From assembly GCA_023614405.1 (NCBI GenBank), contig CM042686.1:351548329-351612328 (forward strand): a DNA stretch of 64,000 nucleotides, in the 5' to 3' direction. Shown here piece after piece: positions 34,357 through 46,522 of the stretch (position 1 is the first letter of the stretch; every line of letters begins with the position of its first letter). The position numbers were made by a program, and so were the translations under genes. The notes beneath the pieces are model-generated. The model had not been told where the DNA came from and made no database searches. It was given only the letters and a program-made list of their open reading frames with translations. Source of the DNA: Avena insularis (lineage: Eukaryota; Streptophyta; Magnoliopsida; Poales; Poaceae).

Positions 34357-34438
34357 GAATTTGCTGAAGACTATGTGCCGCTCCAAGGTATTCGGCTGAT
34401 GCCTTCGGCTTCTACCAACGTCCACCGCCGATGTGAGA
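34357..34438 (-). pseudogene. Partial duplicate of the zf-XS-like last exon
   Basis: GGAATTTGCTG...GTGCCGxxCCAAGGTxxTCGGC at 34,357-34,438 is a diverged copy of 34,791-34,872, which is coding in the neighbouring minus-strand gene. Only about 80 bp are recognisable. Confidence 0.65.
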
Positions 34439-34749
34439 TCATTTAGTTACTTCAATACAAAATTTCGACCAATTTAACTTGTTGATGTATTCCTTGACAA
34501 TTATAATATTTTGTAGTGTGCATGAGCATGATCAGTAATATAATTGAACACTAGAAATTTTAAGGCACTCCATATAAAGGAGTAGATTAATATAGAAGGT
34601 TCACCAAAGACACCATGGATATATTGTCTTACATGCCACACAGAGGTAATAATTAACTAAAACAAAATAAAAGCATGGGCGGCAGCAGGAGGCCGGGACA
34701 CGGAGATGCCAAGCAGAGCAGGGGTTTATCAGCAGGAGGCAGCGACAGC

Positions 34750-37633
34750 CTAGTCGATGGGATACAAGTCAGTCCTAACATACTCCCAGAGGAATTTGCT
34801 GTAGGCTGCGTGCCGTGCCAAGGTAATCGGCCTATGGCTTCTGCCTCCGCCTCTGCCAATGCCCTCCGCGTGCTGGATCATGTTGTTGAGGTCCACGTTG
34901 ATTGCTCTGCCACATAATGGGCAAAACAGTCTCCCCCTATGGTGGAAACGGATTATCCCACACCATAACTGTCTCAGCACGTAGCGGCTCTTGTTGTCCC
35001 TGTATACCTTGCTATCATCCACTTCATCATCCTCCTCCTGTTGATTTCTAAGAACATAACTTAGAACTCATACATATGATTGAATTGTGTTACAACTCAA
35101 GAATTGACAACATGTATATGTAAGACAATATATGCGTGGATATCAAAGATAAAGCATCTCAGCAATAGTTTGATCAGTTCATATATCATTTCATCAGAGT
35201 GAATGTAGGATAAATCTACGAGCCTCATAAGTTTCTTTAGGGATGGAGTAGGTGAACCAAGTAACAATTGCACAACCTGTAATGTTGTTGTACATCGCCC
35301 CAGGTTCACTAACTCATCCCTGAAAAAATTTGACACCAATGTGTCTACCTCTCTTTTGGGAAAAATTTGAATCATTGGCCACAATAAGAAATTGAAATGT
35401 AATCGTACAAAACATTATTCAGGGATATACATAGTCAGGTACAAAAACAAGCCTAAAAATTGTAATTATAAATAAAAAACCAAACAATTAATCTTTAGGT
35501 ACATGTTAAAAATACTTATGATCAAAACCATTCATATACATATGCATCATACCAATCATTAAAAGATCAGAAACAATTCAAGGATCATATATGTAGTTCC
35601 ATATGAGAATAAATCTAGGGTCTCATAATTTGTTTCAGAGATGGAGTTGGCGAACCAAAGTACCAACAACACAACCTATATTGTTTGTGTGCATTGCTGC
35701 CTCAGGTTCACCAACCCATCCCTAAAACACGACACCATCATATGTGTCTCCCCTTGAACACTTTTGGGGCAAATTTAAATCATCGGCCTCGGTGACAAAC
35801 TAAAATGTAATTCGTATACACTATGAATGCATGGAATAGATAATTCCAATATCATAGTTCTATGAATGTAGAATAAAGATTATGGCCTCATAAGTTTCTA
35901 TAGGGATGGCGTAAGCGAACCAAGTAACACTTGCACAGCTTATATTGATCTTGTACATGGCCCCAGGTTCGCTAACTCATCCCTGAAAAAATCTGACACC
36001 AATGTGTCTGCCTCTCTTTGGGGCAAATTTGAATCATTGGCCACAATAAGAAATTAAATGTAATCGTACAAAACAATATTCAGGGATATACATAGTCAGG
36101 TACAAAAACAAGCCTAAATATTGTAATTATAATTAAAAAAACAAACAATTAATCTTTAGGTACATGTTAAAAATACTTATGATCAAAACCATTCATATAC
36201 ATATGCATCATACCAATCATTAAAAGATCAGAAACAAATCAAGGATCATATATGTAGTTCCATATGAGAATAAATCAAGGGCCTCATAATTTGTTTCAGA
36301 GATGGAGTTGGAGAACCAAAGTACCAACAGCACAACCTATATTGTGTGTGTGCATTGCTGCCTCAGGTACACCAACCCATCCCTAAAACACGACACCATC
36401 ATACGTGTCTCCCTTTGAACTATTTTGGGGGAAATTTCAACCATCGGCCTCGGTGACAAACTAAAATGTAATTCTTATACACTATGAATGCATGGAATAG
36501 ATAATTCAAATATCATAGTTCTATGAATGTAGAATAAAGATTGTGGCCTCATAAGTTTCTACAGAGATGGCATAAGTGAACCAAGTAACAATTACACAGC
36601 TTATATTGATCTTGTAGATGGCCCCAGGTTCGCTCACTCATCCCTGGAAAAATCTGACACCAATGTGTCTGCCTCTCTTTGGGGCAAATTTGAATCATTG
36701 GCCACAATAAGAAATTGAAATATAATCGTACAAAACAATATTCAGGGATATACATATGCATCATACAATGCATTCATAGATCAGAAACAATATAAAGATT
36801 ATATATAGCTTCCATATGAGAAAAAAAATAGGGCCTAATTTTTTCAGTGATGGAGTCGGAGAACCAAAATACCAACAGCACAATCTATAATGTTTATGTG
36901 CATTGCTGCCTGAGGTTCACTAACCATCCCTAAGAATATGACACCATCAGATGCCCTTGCACTATTTTGGGGCAAAATTGAATCATTGGGTCAGTAAGGA
37001 ATAGAAATGTAATGTTATAAGCCTGCTGTGTATCGAAATCAACACTCAACTAGCAAACTCAACTAGATGGCAGATGAGCAGATTGGGGTTTTGTGACTAG
37101 ATGGCAGATGCATCAATCGATCGATCGAACCATATATATACTGCCCTACTTCAAGAGCAAAAGAATCTATACACGATTGAGCAAATCCTATGTATGAACA
37201 GTGAAAACTGCGGCTGCGACTAGAGAAGCTAGCAATGTAGTACCTCGGACTCCTCATCAGGGACCTCCTCCTCGAACTCGTCATTCTCCGCGATTGTGTT
37301 TAAGAGTTCTTGTACGGTGACAGGGTCGTTGATGTAGAGCACCGGATTTCCTCCGCCTTCCGGCTGCCCCCCATCCAGATCTGCCGCTGGCACCATGACG
37401 TTGTCGGCCATGACGTTTTCGGCCACCTACTGCTCGGCAGCGACGGCTACTACCTGCTGCTCGGTGGCGACGGCTACTGGCTGGATGGATGAGCTCGCAC
37501 CCTCGACGGTGCGGCGACGAGCGGCGTTCGTGCCCGGAGAAGACTCCTCCGCCTGCTTGGCGATGACCAAGCCATCTGCTGTTGCGCCTTCGACTGGCTT
37601 CACCTCTGGCTCGTCTCCACGCGTACGCTTCAT
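34750..37633 (-). pseudogene. Two-exon gene with zf-XS-like C2H2 finger; one in-frame stop
   Basis: Exon 1 (37,244-37,633) starts at an ATG giving MKRTRGDEPE. It continues through an Ala/Val-rich middle to an acidic end (NDEFEEEVPDEESE) and ends at GAG|GTA. Exon 2 (34,750-35,037) follows a CAACAG acceptor in the same phase: EEDDEVDDSKVYRD, LRQLWCGIIRF, then CPLC...MIQHAEGIG...ARHAAYSKFL. CPxC followed by QHAxGIG and a later H resembles the zf-XS finger of XS/SGS3-like proteins, but no XS domain is present. The product would be about 225 residues. TAG at 37,427-37,429 interrupts exon 1, so it is a pseudogene unless this is a sequencing error. A TATA box lies 130 bp upstream. The 2.2-kb intron is filled by the dimeric repeat at 35,180-36,980. 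Confidence 0.55.
35180..36980. repeat. Dimeric ~661-bp tandem repeat with six imperfect hairpins (intronic)
   Basis: Two related half-units, A and B, alternate: A 35,232, B 35,631, A 35,893, B 36,291, A 36,553, B 36,836 (hairpin starts). A-to-A and B-to-B spacing is about 661 bp except the last B, where about 113 bp are lost. Each half-unit contains an inverted pair: GGATGGAGT..GYGAACC on the left and GGTTCRC.AAC.CATCC on the right, arms about 20-27 bp, loop about 45-50 bp. The sequence between A and B includes a long near-identical AT-rich block (35,400-35,600 and 36,070-36,260). Confidence 0.8.
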
Positions 37634-37765
37634 GGCGCACCAAGGGAAGGAGGTAGTGCAAGCGAGGGAGCTTTGGCGCGTGCGGTAGGTGTAGATTGGG
37701 GTCTTGGGACTAGACAGACTAGGGAGAAATGACATGAGATCATGGAAGAAGAAGGTTGAGGGGGG

Positions 37766-37772
37766 TTATAAA
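37766..37772 (-). promoter_or_regulatory. TATA box of the zf-XS-like gene
   Basis: TTTATAA on the minus strand, about 130 bp before the ATG at 37,633. Another in-frame ATG at 37,735 is only about 30 bp from this box and would fall at the transcript start, so the downstream ATG is preferred. Confidence 0.55.
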
Positions 37773-38551
37773 CACCGGACCGTTCGTAGTCCTCGAGTGG
37801 ACACGTGTGGTGGGCGGGGGGCGAGGGTCTACCATGATCTCCACCCTTTTTTTTGGGTTCCCTTTTTTTAAAATAGCCATGATCTCCACTTTAGAGCTGC
37901 ATTGAAAACATGCTCATGGTAGACCTCGATTCCACTGCATGCAAGTGGCGCGGAACCAATTTCTAGCAACGTTAGATCTACTCGAGGGGGGCCCTTGACT
38001 CATGGAAGTTACTAGCGGTAGGGCCCAGTTGGAAGTGAGATTGAGAGCACTACGTAAAAATGGGATAGGTCTTATTAAAATCAAGTGGCAATAAATTGCA
38101 GTGTCCCGTCGACAACCGTGCACTCGATGACCCCGTTGCTCAGTGCATGTGTGTAGTAGCAGTAGTAGGCTTTTCAGACTTGATTAAACTTGACATGACC
38201 GCTCGACGACTTTTTCCATGGACGGCATCGTGTTCCTTCCTGTAGAAGTCTCGCTGAGGGAGACGTCCGTGTTGTCTCACGTTGTACTGTGAAGGGCACG
38301 ACGTGTGCAACGATCATCGTTGGATCGCACAAAATCAAAGGTTGGTGCGCACGATCCGTGTGACAACTGTGACAACCAATCAGGGAGTAGCAAACAGGGT
38401 GAGCACAGGTTTGGGCTTCTACGAAAGATAGAGAGAGGGGGGCAAAATTAAGTAGTAACACATAAAACCAAGGGTGAAACTAAGTAGTATAAAAATGGAA
38501 AGTGGCTTGTACAATGAAATACATCATGGCATACATCAAATTATGCCAAGA
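37773..38551. other. Upstream region of the zf-XS-like gene, no gene seen
   Basis: Contains a G-rich stretch (37,813-37,827) followed by a T run (37,848-37,870). No domain, terminal repeat or ORF that I can support. The satellite array begins at its right edge. Confidence 0.4.
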
Positions 38552-40672
38552 TAGATCCACTAGAGTTCATTGGATGTGTGTTCTTCTCATAAACCACACA
38601 TGGATCCACCAGTGTGATTGCATGTCTGCTCTTTTCATTAACCACAGTTAGAGTCATTGCATGTCTGTTACTTCCACAAACCACATATGGATCCACCAGT
38701 GTCAATGCATGTCTGTTCTTTTCATGAACCACAGCTAGAGTCATTGCATGTGTGTTCTTCTCATGAACCACACATGGATCCACCCACTATGATTGCATGT
38801 CTGTTCTTTTCACAAACCACATATGGATCCACTAGTGTCATTGCATGTCTGTTGATTTCATGAACCACACCTAGTGTCATTGCATGTATGTTCCTCTAAA
38901 CAATCCACATAAGGATCTACCAGTGTCATTGCATGTCTGTTCTTTTCATGAACCACACATGGATCCACCAGTGTCATTGCATGTGTGTTCTTTTCATGAA
39001 CCATAGCTAGAGTCATTGCATGTGTGTTCTTCTAAACAAACCACACATGGATCCACCTAGTGTGATTGCATGTCTGTTCTTTTCACAAACCACACATGGA
39101 TCCACCAGTGTCATTGCATGTGTGTTATTTTCATGAACCACGGCTAGAGTCATTGCATGTCTGTTCTTTCCACAAACCACACATGGATCCACCTAGTGTC
39201 ATTGCATGTTTGTTCCTCTAAACAAACCACATAAGGATCCACCAGTGTCATTGCATGTCTGTTCTTCTCATGAACCACAGCTAGTGTCATTGCATGTCTG
39301 TTCTTCTCACAAACCACATAAGGATCCACCAGTGACATTGGATGTGTGTTCTTCTCATGAACCACACATGTATCCACCCAATGTCATTGCATGTCTGTTC
39401 TTTTCATGAACCACAGCTAGAGTCATTGCATGTCTATTCTTTTGACAAACCACACATGGATCCACCAGTGTCATTGCATGTGTGTTCTTTTCATGAACCA
39501 CAGCTAGAGTCATTGCATGTCTGTTCTTTCCACAAACCACACATGGATCCACCTAGTGTGATTGCATGTCTGTTCTTTTCACAAACCACCCATGGATCCA
39601 CCAGTGTCATTGCATGTGTCTTCCTCTCATGAACCACAGCCAGTGTCATTGCATGTTAATTCTTCTCACAAACCACATAAGGATCCACCAGTGTCATTGC
39701 ATGTCTGTTCTTCTAAACAAACCACATAAGGATCCCCCAGTGTCATTGCATGTGTGTTCTTTCATGAACCACAGCTAGAGTCATTACATGTGTGTTCTTA
39801 TAAAGAAACCACATAAGGATCCACCAGTGTCATTGCATGTCTGTTCTTTTCATGAAACACACCCAGTGTCATTTCCTATAAACAAACCACATAAGGATCC
39901 ATCAGTGTCATTGCATGTCTGTTCTTTTCATGAACCACACATGGATCCACCAGTGTCATTGCATGTCTGCTCTTCTCATGAACCACACATGGATCCTCCA
40001 GTGTCATTGCATGTCTGTTCTTTTCATAAACCACACCCAGTGCCATTGCATGTGTTTTCCTCTTAACAAACCACATAAGGATCCACCAGTGTCATTGCAT
40101 GTTTATTCTTTTCTTGAACCACACATGGATCCACCAGTGTCATTGCATGTCTGTTCTTTTCACAAACCACATAAGGATCCACCAGTGTCATTGCATGTCT
40201 ATTCTTTTCATGAACCACATAAGGATCCAACAGTGTCATTGGATGTGTGTTCTTCTCATAAACCACACATGTATTCACCAGTGGCATTGCATGTATATTC
40301 TTTTCATGATCCACACCCAGTGTCATTGCATGTCTGTTCCTCTAAACAAACCACATAAGGATCCACCAGTGTCATTGCATGTCTGTTCTTTTCATGAACC
40401 ACACATGGATCCACCAGTGTCATTGCATGTGTGTTCTTTTCATGAACCACAGCTAGAGTCATTGCATGTGTGTTATTCTAAACAAACCACACATGGATCC
40501 ACCTAGTGTGATTGCATGTCTGTTCTTTTCACAAACCACATATGGATCCACCACTGTCATTGCATGTGTGTTCTTTTCATGAACCACAGCTAGAGTCATT
40601 GCATGTCTATTCTTTCCACAAACCACACATGGATCCACCTAGTGTGATTGCATGTCTGTTCTTCTCACAAAC
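38552..40672. repeat. 48/39-bp satellite array, left segment
   Basis: Head-to-tail monomers of two main sizes. Long monomers are 48-49 bp and carry GGATCC (BamHI), for example with CACATGGATCC or CATAAGGATCC. Short monomers are 39-40 bp and lack about 9 bp around that site (CAGCTAGAGTC or CACCCAGTGTC). All share CATTGCATGTSTGTTCTT followed by TCATGAACCAC, TCACAAACCAC or CTAAACAAACCAC. The array continues in register at 53,280 after the inserted Tat element. Confidence 0.95.
40668..40672. repeat. Target-site duplication of the Tat-lineage Gypsy element (CAAAC)
   Basis: CAAAC at 40,668-40,672 and at 53,280-53,284 flank the two LTRs. Removing the element and one copy restores an uninterrupted satellite monomer (CTCACAAACCACACATGG). 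Confidence 0.95.
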
Positions 40673-41182
40673 TGTTGGGGATATACTTTTTGGGTATCCT
40701 CACAGTTCCTAACTGGCTAGGGTGGCCCACTTTGGGTTAGAGCTTTGCTTCACAAGCGGCCCAGTCAGGGAGAAGAGACGGAGTCTAATCCGGCTACGGG
40801 AAGGCCCAGAAGACCTACCGACTTAGGCCCATAGTGTTACTTGTAGTTTAAGATGTAATCTGTAACCCACTCTTAGTCGTAGCCGGGTAGCTCTCTCATG
40901 TAAACCCTAGGCCGGATATCTATATAAGCCGTCCTAGGGAGAGCCTTTAGGGAAACTACCCTCATAGTTTACAAACTCGCACAGGCAAACCCTTGTAACC
41001 CATATTCCGGCTCTGCCGTATTACTGGATTGCTAGCAGGAGTAGCATTCGTCCAAAGCCGGCGGATTCGAACCTGGGTAAACTTGTGTGCTCACTGTCCC
41101 GGAACACCATACGTCTCACACCCCTCTCTTACGCACACCTCGAGGACCCCCTCATGGCGTACTTGTCATCAATCCGACGACA
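40673..41182 (+). repeat. Tat-element 5' LTR (510 bp)
   Basis: Begins TGTTGGGGATATACTT and ends CCGACGACA. CTATATAAGCC (about 40,920-40,930) is the TATA box, conserved in both LTRs. Confidence 0.95.
40920..40928 (+). promoter_or_regulatory. TATA box in Tat-element 5' LTR
   Basis: CTATATAAG is identical in both LTRs, about 250 bp into the repeat. Confidence 0.65.
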
Positions 41183-41202
41183 TTTGGCGCCCACCGTGGG
41201 GC
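41183..41202 (+). other. Primer binding site of the Tat element
   Basis: TTTGGCGCCCACCGTGGGGC directly follows the LTR, at the normal PBS position. The matching tRNA is not assigned here. Confidence 0.75.
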
Positions 41203-42515
41203 AAGTGAGCTTCGAATCTGTGTTCCGAGCGGAATGTGCAAGAATCAGAATCGGCGAGACTATCGACGTCGGTCGCATCCTCTACGCCAGCGACATCCAT
41301 CTCATCTCTATCAACGAGACCTGGATTCCGGCTAGGGAGGTTGTGACTTCCTACACAATCATGTCTTTTGGCAAGATCGATGTTTACAACGGTTTTGCTG
41401 AACCTGTCCCACCCACCCCAACGGTGATGATAGAGGCAGAAGAATCTTCTGGGTCCCCTTTGTCCGCGGAGGCGGCAGAATTCCGGATCTCAAAAAACCC
41501 TTATCCCACCCAGCCCGCACCAGTTGCGGAGATAGTGGAGAAATCCGAGCCTGAAGAAGACCTAGCGGCTCAAGTCGAATCTGGAGTGGATCTCCTTGGA
41601 GAGGCCGAATCCCAGATCGACCCACCCGCTGAAGTCGAAATCTAGGAGGAGCATATCAACGAATCTGAGTTCGGCTCTGATGACGTCGGGACAAACAAGC
41701 CTTTCCTAAGGTATACGCTGTGACGTATGATAATGCAAAACTCAAGCACATATGGAATTCTCGAGACCATCAAAAGTTTCGACGAGGCTGATCGCGAAAG
41801 CCGCAGGTACCTCAGGAAACACGCGTCGCACTTTGTCGGATATGTGGGATCCGGATCTAGATCCAGCTCTGCCGATGCTGGAGACAACACCGACTCTGTG
41901 CTGGAGGCAATTGGAATAAACGCCGACGTACCCGCATCCTCGGTTGAATCGATGACGTCAGCAGATTTTCGAAAGTTCTCCGTGGAATATGAAGAGTAGT
42001 ATAACTCCAAAACTACAGAGGAAGGAGAAGCCATGGATGAAGGATCCAGGGAACACTCTCCCAAAGCGCAGGATGACATGGAAGTCGAAGATAATCCCGA
42101 AGTCCAGATGTCCGAAAGTACCGATCAGAGCTTAACTCCGGGAAACAGACCCAAAGCCGTCTTTGCTACCAATGCTACCAAGAAAGCAAAGAAGAAGAAC
42201 ACGAAGAACAAGACCCCGGCAAAAGACCCTCTGGCAGAAGAGGTGATTGCCGAGGAATATGAGGAAGACTCGGATGGAGCACTTATCCCAGAAGAGCCCA
42301 AAAAAGAAGAATCAGTGGATGGACACGTGATCACTGAAGGTGCACGTAAACTCATCGATGCTGCATTAACCACACCTATTCCTATAGCTGCAGAGCTTAC
42401 TGCTGAAGAACTGGACGAGAGGGCACATGCCCTAGAAGCGCGTCGTAAAGTACTCCTTGATGAAGCCAAAAACATTGAGGAGGAAAAGAAACGCCTAGCA
42501 TCTGCAGAGAAGTAA
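41203..42515 (+). pseudogene. Tat element, gag N-terminal/leader region
   Basis: One frame (stops at 41,643, 41,721 and 41,997) encodes an acidic, Pro/Glu-rich sequence. It ends in a Lys-rich patch (KKAKKKNTKNKT) and a heptad-rich helix (ELDERAHALEARRKVLLDEAKNIEEEKKRL). This is the long, poorly conserved N-terminal gag segment typical of Tat elements. No catalytic motif. An ATG at 41,361 is a possible start. Confidence 0.55.
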
Positions 42516-43396
42516 AACTCCATGCAATACCAGAAGACCAGGAAGCGTCATACCAATGACAACCAATTCCCGCAGATTCATGCCGTCCTTTTCGGAGAAG
42601 AGATGGGGAAGCCTAGGAAATATAGCAAAGGGGATTGGGTATATCCAAACCTGGTACAGAATACCGTGGCGGCCTGAGAAATTCTATCGTCTAATCCAGG
42701 ACCGGAGGAGATCACGTTGGCAATCAAACTACTCAACAAGGGACTAGAGCAGCAAAAGGTCGCCATGTCCGGAAGTCAAAAGCTGGTCTCTGATTCCGAC
42801 CAATGTCACACAGATCCGGCATGGGCTACATAAGACCCCAGCGTGTTCCGGAGCAGCACCATCGCCCCGATCGCCAAGAAGACAATTACTCAAGAACCGA
42901 ATCTTCGGGACAGCACCACAAAGCTGCCCATGGCTGGCGTAATGTTAACCCAGTTGCAGAGCAAGAAGCGATTGTTGCACTGAATCCGAGCAACCAGCCC
43001 CGGCGAGAGTCGAAAGACCGCAAGGATGACGATAAAGAGAAACGCCGGGAGGAGGACCGACAAAGGATGCCACCTCCTAGACATGAAAGTTGTCCGGATG
43101 ATGGACGACGGAACGACCTACACCATGCTGGGACAAGCCGGTAGGGGGCTCGTCACGATGAAGACCCTCCTCGGAACCGGAATAATGACGCTCCGGACGG
43201 AGGCCGGCGATTAGCCGGAAAAAACCCAGCTCCTCCACCCTCTCCGCCAAGTAGCCATCACAACAGCCCCCAGGGAGGCAATAGAGGGCGTCGTGGTGGA
43301 GGAGGTGGTGGCAGAAGCCGAAGTCCGGCTCCAAGGCACCGCAGCCACAGCCGACATTCGAACGACGCAAGGCACAGGATCAATTCCAACATAGAG
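42516..43396 (+). pseudogene. Tat element, gag linker region
   Basis: Frames continue with stops through a region rich in Arg/Ser/Pro/Gly (for example GGRSRSPAPRHRSHSRHS at about 43,300-43,360), leading into the gag core. No recognisable domain of its own. Confidence 0.45.
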
Positions 43397-45247
43397 GTGC
43401 GACGCTACGAAAACGATAATATCTACGTGGGCACAAAATGCTTCGGACCATGCATCAGAGCTACAAGATTCTCGGAAGGATTCGCTATCTCAAGACATAT
43501 CCAAGCCTACGACGGCATTGCTCGGCCAGATACCTGGCTACAGGATTTCTACCAAGCTTGCTGCATCGCCAAAGGCGGAAACAGCCTGGTCGCAACCCGA
43601 TATCTCCCACTCATGTTGCGGAAGACAGCACGATCATGGCTTAATGAACTTCCAGAGAACACCATTCACAACTGGTATGACATGCAAAGTGCGTTCTTTC
43701 GGAATTTCGAAGGCACATACCGGAGGCCTTGTACGGTCAGAGGCCTGCAGTGTTGCACCCAGAAGGCCGGAGAAACTTGCCGAGATTACCTCGGATGATG
43801 GATCGACACCAAGAACTCCTGTGAAGGAGTAAATGATCAAACTGCGATTGAAGCTTTCATTGCAGGTCTCCCAATCGGTCTCCTGTGTCATCGCTTGAAG
43901 TGCGACAAAGTCACTGATTTGGGAGAGATGATAGAAACAGTGAGCAAGTATGTAGACGCTGACGATGACGTGGAGGGATTACTCAACGCCCTAGCTGTTC
44001 CACAGTTGGCAAAACAACCAAAGCAACAATCTCAGAAGCGCAAAAATACCTCAGAAGAAAAGCCCAACGCGGAAACGGCAGTGGTCACTGCTACTTTCGG
44101 GTCTGGAGGACGAGGAGGACGCGGCGGAGGCCGCGAGCATGGCCGTGGGACTTCGAGAGTTCAGGGTAGAGGAGATAAGCAACCAGGCAAAACCTACACC
44201 TGGGCCAACATTGCCAATAACCGTTGTGTACATCACTTAGATGCCAATGGGGGCTCGCCCCACACCAACGCTGAGTGTCATTTTAATGATGACATTAAAA
44301 GAGATGATATCGCTGGCTACAGAGCTAAGCGGAAGAAGGGAAAGAAGAATCTCGAAAAAGATAAAGAGACCAAGGAAGATTTCTACATGGAGGAAGCTGA
44401 TGCTTCGAATCCCAAGCCGGAAGGGAAGAAAAAATTTCCCAGCAAGAAAGACACTTATGTCACTTTCCTCGGATCTCAACCAGCAAAGGTCAAGAAAGCA
44501 GTTCTACATGAGCTAAACGCAACAGTTCCGGCTGTCCCCCAAAACCTGGACTGGTCGGAAGTGGCAATCACATTTGACCGCGCTGATCATCTGCCTAAGT
44601 TGCACAGGCGAGGAAAATACGCCTTAATCGTCAATCCACTTATTCAAGGTTATGGTTTCTCCAAGACCCTCATGGATGGTGGTAGCAGTATCAATATTCT
44701 CTATGTCGAAACGCTATGCCGGATGAAGATCTCGGAGACCCAGCTGAACCATAGCTCTGTGATCTTTCACGGGGTTGTCCCAGGAAGACAAGCCAATTCC
44801 CTAGGAGAAATCACTTTGGATGTTACCTTTGGAACTCCAAAGAACTATCGGATGGAGGCACTTTCCTTTGAAGTGGTCATGTTCAAGAGCGCGTACCACG
44901 CTATATTCGGACGTCCGTCTTACTGGGCTTTTATGGCTCGTCCGTGTTACATTTACAATATGATGAAAATTGCAGGTCCCAATGGCGTAATCACCATCAG
45001 GGGAGACCCGAAGAAAGCGCGAGAGTGCGAGGATGGAAATGCTGCCTTTGCTGAAGCCGTGCTGCACGCCCAGGAGTACCAGGAGATCAAGAAGAGCATA
45101 GATCCGTCCGAGATGCCCGCAACAAAGAAGGAGGTGACCGAGCCAAATCCGGAGTTCAAGGCATTAGAAGAGACGAAGAAGACGCCGTTGAAGGATGATG
45201 ACCCCTCCAAGGTGACCTGGATAGGCATAGGCCTAGATAGCGCATAG
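43397..45247 (+). pseudogene. Tat element, gag core and aspartic protease
   Basis: The retrotransposon gag domain (TWLQDFYQACC, RSWLNELPENTIHNWYDMQSAFFRNF, AFIAGLP) is interrupted by TGA at 43,796-43,798 and continues in the same frame. A Gly/Arg-rich stretch (about 44,100-44,150) and a CVHH...HTNAEC zinc-like motif follow. The protease has the active-site motif LMDGGSSINILY (about 44,670) and FGRPSYWAFMARPCY downstream. The frame ends at TAG 45,245, beyond which the same frame continues into RT. Confidence 0.85.
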
Positions 45248-46522
45248 GAAAGCGCGCTCGTCAAGTTCCTCAAAGCAAATCAAGATACCTTCGCATGGCA
45301 GCCATATGACATGACCGGAGTACCTAGGGAACTTGTCGAGAACTCTTTAAATGTGAACCCGAATGCTAAACCCGTCAAACAGTCCTTACGACATTTTGGT
45401 GAAGAAAAGCGGAAGGAAATAGCCAAGGAACTAGCATGGCTCGAGTTAGCCGGATTCATAGAAGAGGTCATCCACACTGAGTGGTCGGCCAATCCTGTAA
45501 TGGCCCCTAAAAAGGACACCACTGATTTAAGGATGTGTGTTGATTATACTGTGTTGAACAAGGCTTGTCCAAAAGATCCGTTCGCTCTGCCTAGGATTGA
45601 TCAAGTTATCGATTCTACGGCAGGCTCGGAACTCCTCTATTTTTTCGACGCATATTCCGGGTATCACCAAATCCGGATGAAGGAATCTGACTAAGTCAAA
45701 ACTTTATTCATAACCCCTTTCGGAACCTTCTATTTTGTTACGATGCCCTTTGGGCTGAAGAACGCAGGAGCTACTTACCAACGCACGATGCAGCGTTGCC
45801 TTCACGACCAGCTCGGACGCAATGTACATGCATACGTGGATTATATTGTGGTGATGTCCAAAAAGAAGGAAACACTGATTTCCGACTTGGAGGAAACGTT
45901 CGCCAACCTAAGAAAATATAACATCATGCTTAACCCGAAGAAATGCTTCTTTGGAATACCATCCGGAAAATTGTTAGGTTTCATCGTGTCTCAAAGAGGC
46001 ATAGAGGTGATCTGGGACAAAATCAAGGCTATACTCAATATTTCCAGGCCAACTCGCCTGAAGGACGTACAAAGACTAACTGGTTGCATCGCTGTAGTCA
46101 GTCGGTTTGTAAGCCGGCTTGGTGAAAGAGCCGCACCATTATACAAACTCCTGAAAAAGACCAATGATTTTGTTTGGACCGACGAAGCTAAAGCTGCACT
46201 ACAAGAGCTGAAGAAAGTACTCTCATTTGCTCCTATCCTTGATGTGCCGGAACCACAGGAACCGATGTTGCGCTATCTTGCTGCAACAAACAAGGTCGTT
46301 AGTATCGTCATGGTGGTGGAGAGACCGGAGGAAAATCAGGAACACCTGGTGCAGCGCCCGACTTACTTTGTCATCGAGGTCCTGACAGAATCCAAACAGC
46401 GGTATCCGCACTATCAAAAGTTGGCTTATGGTGTTTTTCTGGCATCTCGTAAGCTACGACATAATTTTCAGGAGCATCCAATTACCATGGTGAGCACAGC
46501 TCCCATGAGAGATCAACAGTGA
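45248..46522 (+). pseudogene. Tat element, reverse transcriptase and RT-linked RNase H
   Basis: SALVKFLKANQDTFAW, VDYTVLNKACPKDPF, FFDAYSGYHQI (TAA at 45,692), TPFGTFYFVTMPFGLKNAGATYQR, then YVDYIVVMS at the catalytic site. The family has YVDD, so the second Asp is Tyr (GAT to TAT). Connection and RNase H remains follow (QRYPHYQKLAYGVFLASRKLRHNF). The frame is lost at about 46,520, and the text continues one frame over (DATGRVAKWGIELSAF). Confidence 0.88.
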
